Shown here piece after piece: positions 61,351 to 64,000 of a DNA stretch of 64,000 nt. Position numbers and translations under genes: made by a program. Origin of the DNA: Candidatus Poribacteria bacterium (GTDB lineage Bacteria; Poribacteria; WGA-4E; WGA-3G). Under the pieces are notes generated by a model. The model made no database searches. It saw only the letters and a list, made by a program, of their open reading frames with translations, and was not told the origin of the DNA. Where the stretch lies: NCBI GenBank assembly GCA_022819945.1, contig JAJEGI010000108.1:136880-200879 (forward strand), in the 5' to 3' direction. Position 1 is the first letter of the stretch; the number at the start of each line of letters is the position of its first letter.

Positions 61351-61436
61351 CCTAAGATCCGGTGCGGTTTCAAACCGCACCCTACCGGGTCTGGGGAAAA
61401 TAAGGAAATGCAGGCGGGGTTTAAAACCCCGCCTGC
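61351..61436. repeat. family D element joined to a family A core palindrome
   Basis: ATCCGGTGCGGTTTCAAACC then GCACCCTACCGGGTCTGGGG is a family D copy (GGTGCGGTTT pairs with AAACCGCACC). GCAGGCGGGGTTT (61410-61422) and AAACCCCGCCTGC (61424-61436) form a perfect 13-bp family A core. They fill the convergent gap before the WD40 gene and could act as a two-way terminator. Confidence 0.7.
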
Positions 61437-61457
61437 GATGGAGCTCAATAATTCACG

Positions 61458-63401
61458 CTACCTATAGGATGTTATATCCCATAAATAGATGACGCCGTCA
61501 GAACCGCCGCTTGCGAGCAGGCTGCTATCAGGCGAAAAGGCGAGAGATTGGATACCACGCTTGTGTCCAGTGAACGTTGCAATAGGTTTTCCGATCGCTA
61601 TATCCCATATCTGAACCGTCGGTTGCCGTCCACTCATACCGACAGCAATACGGGTTCCCTCCGGTGAAAACGCGAGACAGGTTACATTTACTGTACTGAG
61701 TGTAGCGATATCTTGCCAAGCTTTTGTGGATCGGATATCAGTTCTGCCGGCACTCGTCGCGAGAAGGGTGCCATCTGGTGAGAATGCTATGGCTTTGACT
61801 TCACTGAGATGTTTAAAGGTCGCAATATTTTCACCCGTTGTAACATCCCATACCTGAGCCGTTCTATCTTCAACACTATCCAGCGAGAAAAGGGTATAAG
61901 TGATACCATCTTGACCGTCCTGTTCCTCCCAATTGCGGCTCCCAGTACTCACCAGAAGGGTGCCATCCGGTGAGAAAGATAGTGCGCTAATGGGACCTAC
62001 ATGATAACCGGACAATGTCTGATGAAGTTCCCCGGATCCGACATCCCAGATTCTGACCTTTTTGTCTTTTCCGCCGGTCGCTAACAGTGTCGCATCGTCC
62101 GACACTTCAGCAGCTATAACACGTGTCTCATGCGGAAAGCGGGTGACAGTTTCCGCGTCCCAAAGTTTGACTGCCTTATCGGGCATGATGCTAATCCCAA
62201 GGGCGTCTCCTTCAGATGAGAGTGCCATGGTCTTCGTGTATCCACCCGTACTTGTGAGTGTTTTGACCTTCACTCCAGTTTCAATATCCCGTACGCTAAT
62301 TGTCCCGTCCCTGCCGAGACTGGTGAGGTATTTTCCGTCGGGTGAAAATTCGATATGTCCGCGCTCTGATGTATGTTGTGCGGGGGGTTTCCTCGCGTTT
62401 TTGCGAACCCACGCTTTCGTATCAGGCGTAAGCACGATAGGTGCCCCATTCTCAACCCGAAATACATAAACAACATCGTCGGAGAAGTACGCTGCGACAA
62501 GCGTGCTATCCGGTGAAAAAGCGATAGATTTAGCCGATTCTGCCTCGGTAACAGACCAACGCAGTTCTCCAAGTGCGATGCCCCACAATTTAATATCTCG
62601 ATCCTGATTGATACCCCCTGTTGCCAAAAGTTTACCGTCGGGTGAAAACGCGATGCAACGAATGCCGCCTTCATTATAAGATGTGGTGTAACCGCTCGGA
62701 AAGGTGACATCTTTATGGTAATCCGGGTGCGCAAAAGATCGGAGCTGCTTTCCAGTTTCAACGTCCCATAGCTTCGTGGTCGCGTCCATACCGGCTGTAG
62801 CCAAGTGTCTACCATCTGGCGAAAACAGGACGACTCGGACGGCATCTTCATGTTCAAATGTGAAACGGATTGCCTTATTCGCAACGTCCCATAATGTAGC
62901 ACTATTGTCCGAGCTGCCGACTGCTAAAAGTTTGCCATCGGGTGAGAATTCAACGGAGGTTACGGCACCGCTATGAAGAAAGATGGGGAGATCTGCTTCA
63001 ACGTTTTCAGTAAAAACGTTCCACACTGTTACGCTACCGTCCCTATATCCGATAGCGACTTGGGTACTATCGGGTGAAAAGGTAACTGCTGATGGGATAA
63101 GCTTACGTTCAGAGGTAAGCAACGACAAAAATTCATCGGTGTAAGCGGAATAGAGCCATACACCGACGCTGGATGCGACAGCCGTGAGACTTCCATCCGG
63201 TGACACTGCGACATGGGACCCACTGCCTCTGCCGAATCGCGCAACCGCATCGGGTGGTAAAGCGATCGTGGTTTCTTTGGGATAGGTATTTGCTAAAACT
63301 TTTGGATCTATCTCTATTGGTTTAGTTGGCTCTTTGTCGTCAGCTAAAACGATTGAATAGGCAAGGAGTAGTGTCAGAATTGATAGTATATATTTAGGCA
63401 T
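61458..63401 (-). CDS. secreted WD40-repeat protein
   Basis: 647 residues with signal peptide YILSILTLLLAYSIVLA. At least ten WD40-like blades follow, with endings such as GSVTVWNV, NSATLWDV, ATTKLWDV, RDIKLWGI, KAVKLWDA, KKVRIWDV, RTAQVWDV, PTVQIWDI and GVIYLWDI, each preceded by the FSPDG turn. The number suggests two propellers. It lacks the TTTWG tail seen on the TolB-like and LamG proteins. A periplasmic or surface scaffold is likely. The partner is unknown. Confidence 0.9.
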   Translation of the reverse strand: MPKYILSILTLLLAYSIVLADDKEPTKPIEIDPKVLANTYPKETTIALPPDAVARFGRGSGSHVAVSPDGSLTAVASSVGVWLYSAYTDEFLSLLTSERKLIPSAVTFSPDSTQVAIGYRDGSVTVWNVFTENVEADLPIFLHSGAVTSVEFSPDGKLLAVGSSDNSATLWDVANKAIRFTFEHEDAVRVVLFSPDGRHLATAGMDATTKLWDVETGKQLRSFAHPDYHKDVTFPSGYTTSYNEGGIRCIAFSPDGKLLATGGINQDRDIKLWGIALGELRWSVTEAESAKSIAFSPDSTLVAAYFSDDVVYVFRVENGAPIVLTPDTKAWVRKNARKPPAQHTSERGHIEFSPDGKYLTSLGRDGTISVRDIETGVKVKTLTSTGGYTKTMALSSEGDALGISIMPDKAVKLWDAETVTRFPHETRVIAAEVSDDATLLATGGKDKKVRIWDVGSGELHQTLSGYHVGPISALSFSPDGTLLVSTGSRNWEEQDGQDGITYTLFSLDSVEDRTAQVWDVTTGENIATFKHLSEVKAIAFSPDGTLLATSAGRTDIRSTKAWQDIATLSTVNVTCLAFSPEGTRIAVGMSGRQPTVQIWDIAIGKPIATFTGHKRGIQSLAFSPDSSLLASGGSDGVIYLWDITSYR

Positions 63402-63426
63402 CGGTGTGTTCCTTTTTGAACTTTAG

Positions 63427-63511
63427 CACTGCAGGCGGGGTTTTAAACCCTGAAGAAATACGCAGAAATACCCAAGCAAAACCCTGCAGCAGTGGGAGCT
63501 GCGTAAGTCCT
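63427..63511 (+). repeat. family A element, left end truncated
   Basis: Starts CACTGCAGGCGGGGTTTTAA, continues with TGAAGAAATACGC and CCCAAGCAAAACCCTGCAG, and ends GGGAGCTGCGTAAGTCCT (perfect right terminal repeat, 63500-63511). The left terminal repeat AGGACTTACGCA is missing. It lies upstream of the WD40 gene in a 391-base gap. Confidence 0.7.
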
Positions 63512-63621
63512 AAGTAATTATAAAGAGGTAGATTTTTAACAAAAAGGTTTAAAAATCAGTGCAATCACTGGTACTATTCTAACATACTTATAAAAAACAA
63601 GAAAAACCTTTCGGCTTTAGG

Positions 63622-63656
63622 CACTGCAGGCGGGGTTTTAAACCCCGCCTGCAGTG
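63622..63656. repeat. family A core palindrome
   Basis: CACTGCAGGCGGGGTTT (63622-63638) and AAACCCCGCCTGCAGTG (63640-63656) are a perfect 17-bp inverted repeat with a one-base centre. It is the second family A derivative in the gap before the permease gene. Confidence 0.75.
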
Positions 63657-63792
63657 GGCGATAGTCCTGTCTTTTGGCTTCATGTGAAACTTGTTTAAAC
63701 CTATTTCCGTTAATCCTGTCAAATATCCCCGTGTTCTTAATGACACATCAAAAGATACACCAATAGATACGCTAAAATACTTAGGAGGAAAT

Positions 63793-64000
63793 ATGCGTTT
63801 AGTTGAAGGGCTATCTATTGGGATCGCTGCGATTCGTGCGAACAAGATGCGTTCGTTACTGACGATGTTAGGCATTATCATCGGTATTGCGGCGGTCCTG
63901 GCAATGATAGCCATCGGTGATGGCGCGAAAGAAATTGTAATACAAGATGTACAAAAGTTAGGTGGTGCGACACGCATCACACTTTATCATACATCCTATA
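63793..64000 (+). CDS. MacB/FtsX-type ABC transporter permease, 5' end only
   Basis: The frame is open to the window edge (69 codons seen). AGGAGGAA lies 5 bases before the ATG. The N-terminus has the MacB_PCD pattern: GLSIGIAAIRANKMRSLLTM, LGIIIGIAAVLAMIAIGDGA, then the start of the periplasmic domain, VQKLGGATRITLYH. This is typical of tripartite macrolide/lipoprotein exporter permeases. The gene is cut by the window end, so an ATPase partner may follow. Confidence 0.88.
   Translation, partial: MRLVEGLSIGIAAIRANKMRSLLTMLGIIIGIAAVLAMIAIGDGAKEIVIQDVQKLGGATRITLYHTSY

Overview
The window looks like a chromosomal segment of an uncultured Gram-negative bacterium. Candidatus Poribacteria (sponge-associated) or a near relative is my best guess. 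This rests on gene content only: several phytanoyl-CoA-dioxygenase-like proteins, MR/MLE enolases, Gfo/Idh/MocA oxidoreductases, a DUF1800-DUF1501-NHL cassette, many secreted beta-propellers and lipoproteins, a TonB-dependent receptor, and abundant small palindromic repeats. No rRNA or marker phylogeny is available in the window.

Layout. (1) 1-10.9 kb: a respiratory complex I operon (nuoD, orphan membrane gene, nuoH, orphan membrane gene, nuoI-nuoN) behind a near-consensus sigma70 promoter. nuoABC and nuoEFG are not in the window. NuoI and NuoL carry unusual insertions. (2) 10.9-11.1 kb: tRNA-Gln(CTG) and tRNA-Glu(CTC) behind a strong promoter. (3) 11.2-16.7 kb: a DUF255 thioredoxin-fold protein, two PhyH oxygenases and an enolase-superfamily enzyme. 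(4) 17.3-20 kb: two small lipoproteins, then a small accessory patch with a frameshifted restriction-endonuclease-like gene, a coiled-coil protein and a hicB-hicA toxin-antitoxin pair. (5) 20-30.4 kb: mostly catabolic enzymes (MDR dehydrogenases, aldo/keto reductase, NagA, VOC protein, PhyH, sugar isomerase, Gfo/Idh/MocA, methyltransferase) plus TrmH and FdhD. (6) 30.5-46.3 kb: a TPR-propeller protein, an HrpB-like helicase with a probable leaderless promoter, a five-gene operon of three paralogous lipoproteins and two TolB-like propellers, a TonB-dependent receptor, and the NHL-DUF1501-DUF1800 operon. (7) 46.7-55.7 kb: the most unusual region. It holds two paralogous ECF sigma factors, each fused through one transmembrane helix to a different beta-propeller (Asp-box in one, Kelch in the other). 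Each is preceded by a tiny signal-peptide or membrane ORF, and the region also holds a secreted LamG protein and an ABC-2-type permease. (8) 56.1-64 kb: enolase-superfamily enzyme, DUF547 protein, Gfo/Idh/MocA oxidoreductase, prenyltransferase-like toroid protein, carbon-nitrogen hydrolase, secreted WD40 protein, and the start of a MacB/FtsX-type permease.

The observations I rate highest are: the modular ECF sigma-TM-propeller pair, read as candidate one-protein transmembrane signalling; a conserved C-terminal tail of the form LTT(T/V)WG(K/R)xK on three secreted proteins of two unrelated folds; a new-looking trio of lipoproteins; and at least three families of non-coding MITE-like elements with terminal inverted repeats, some flanked by direct repeats.
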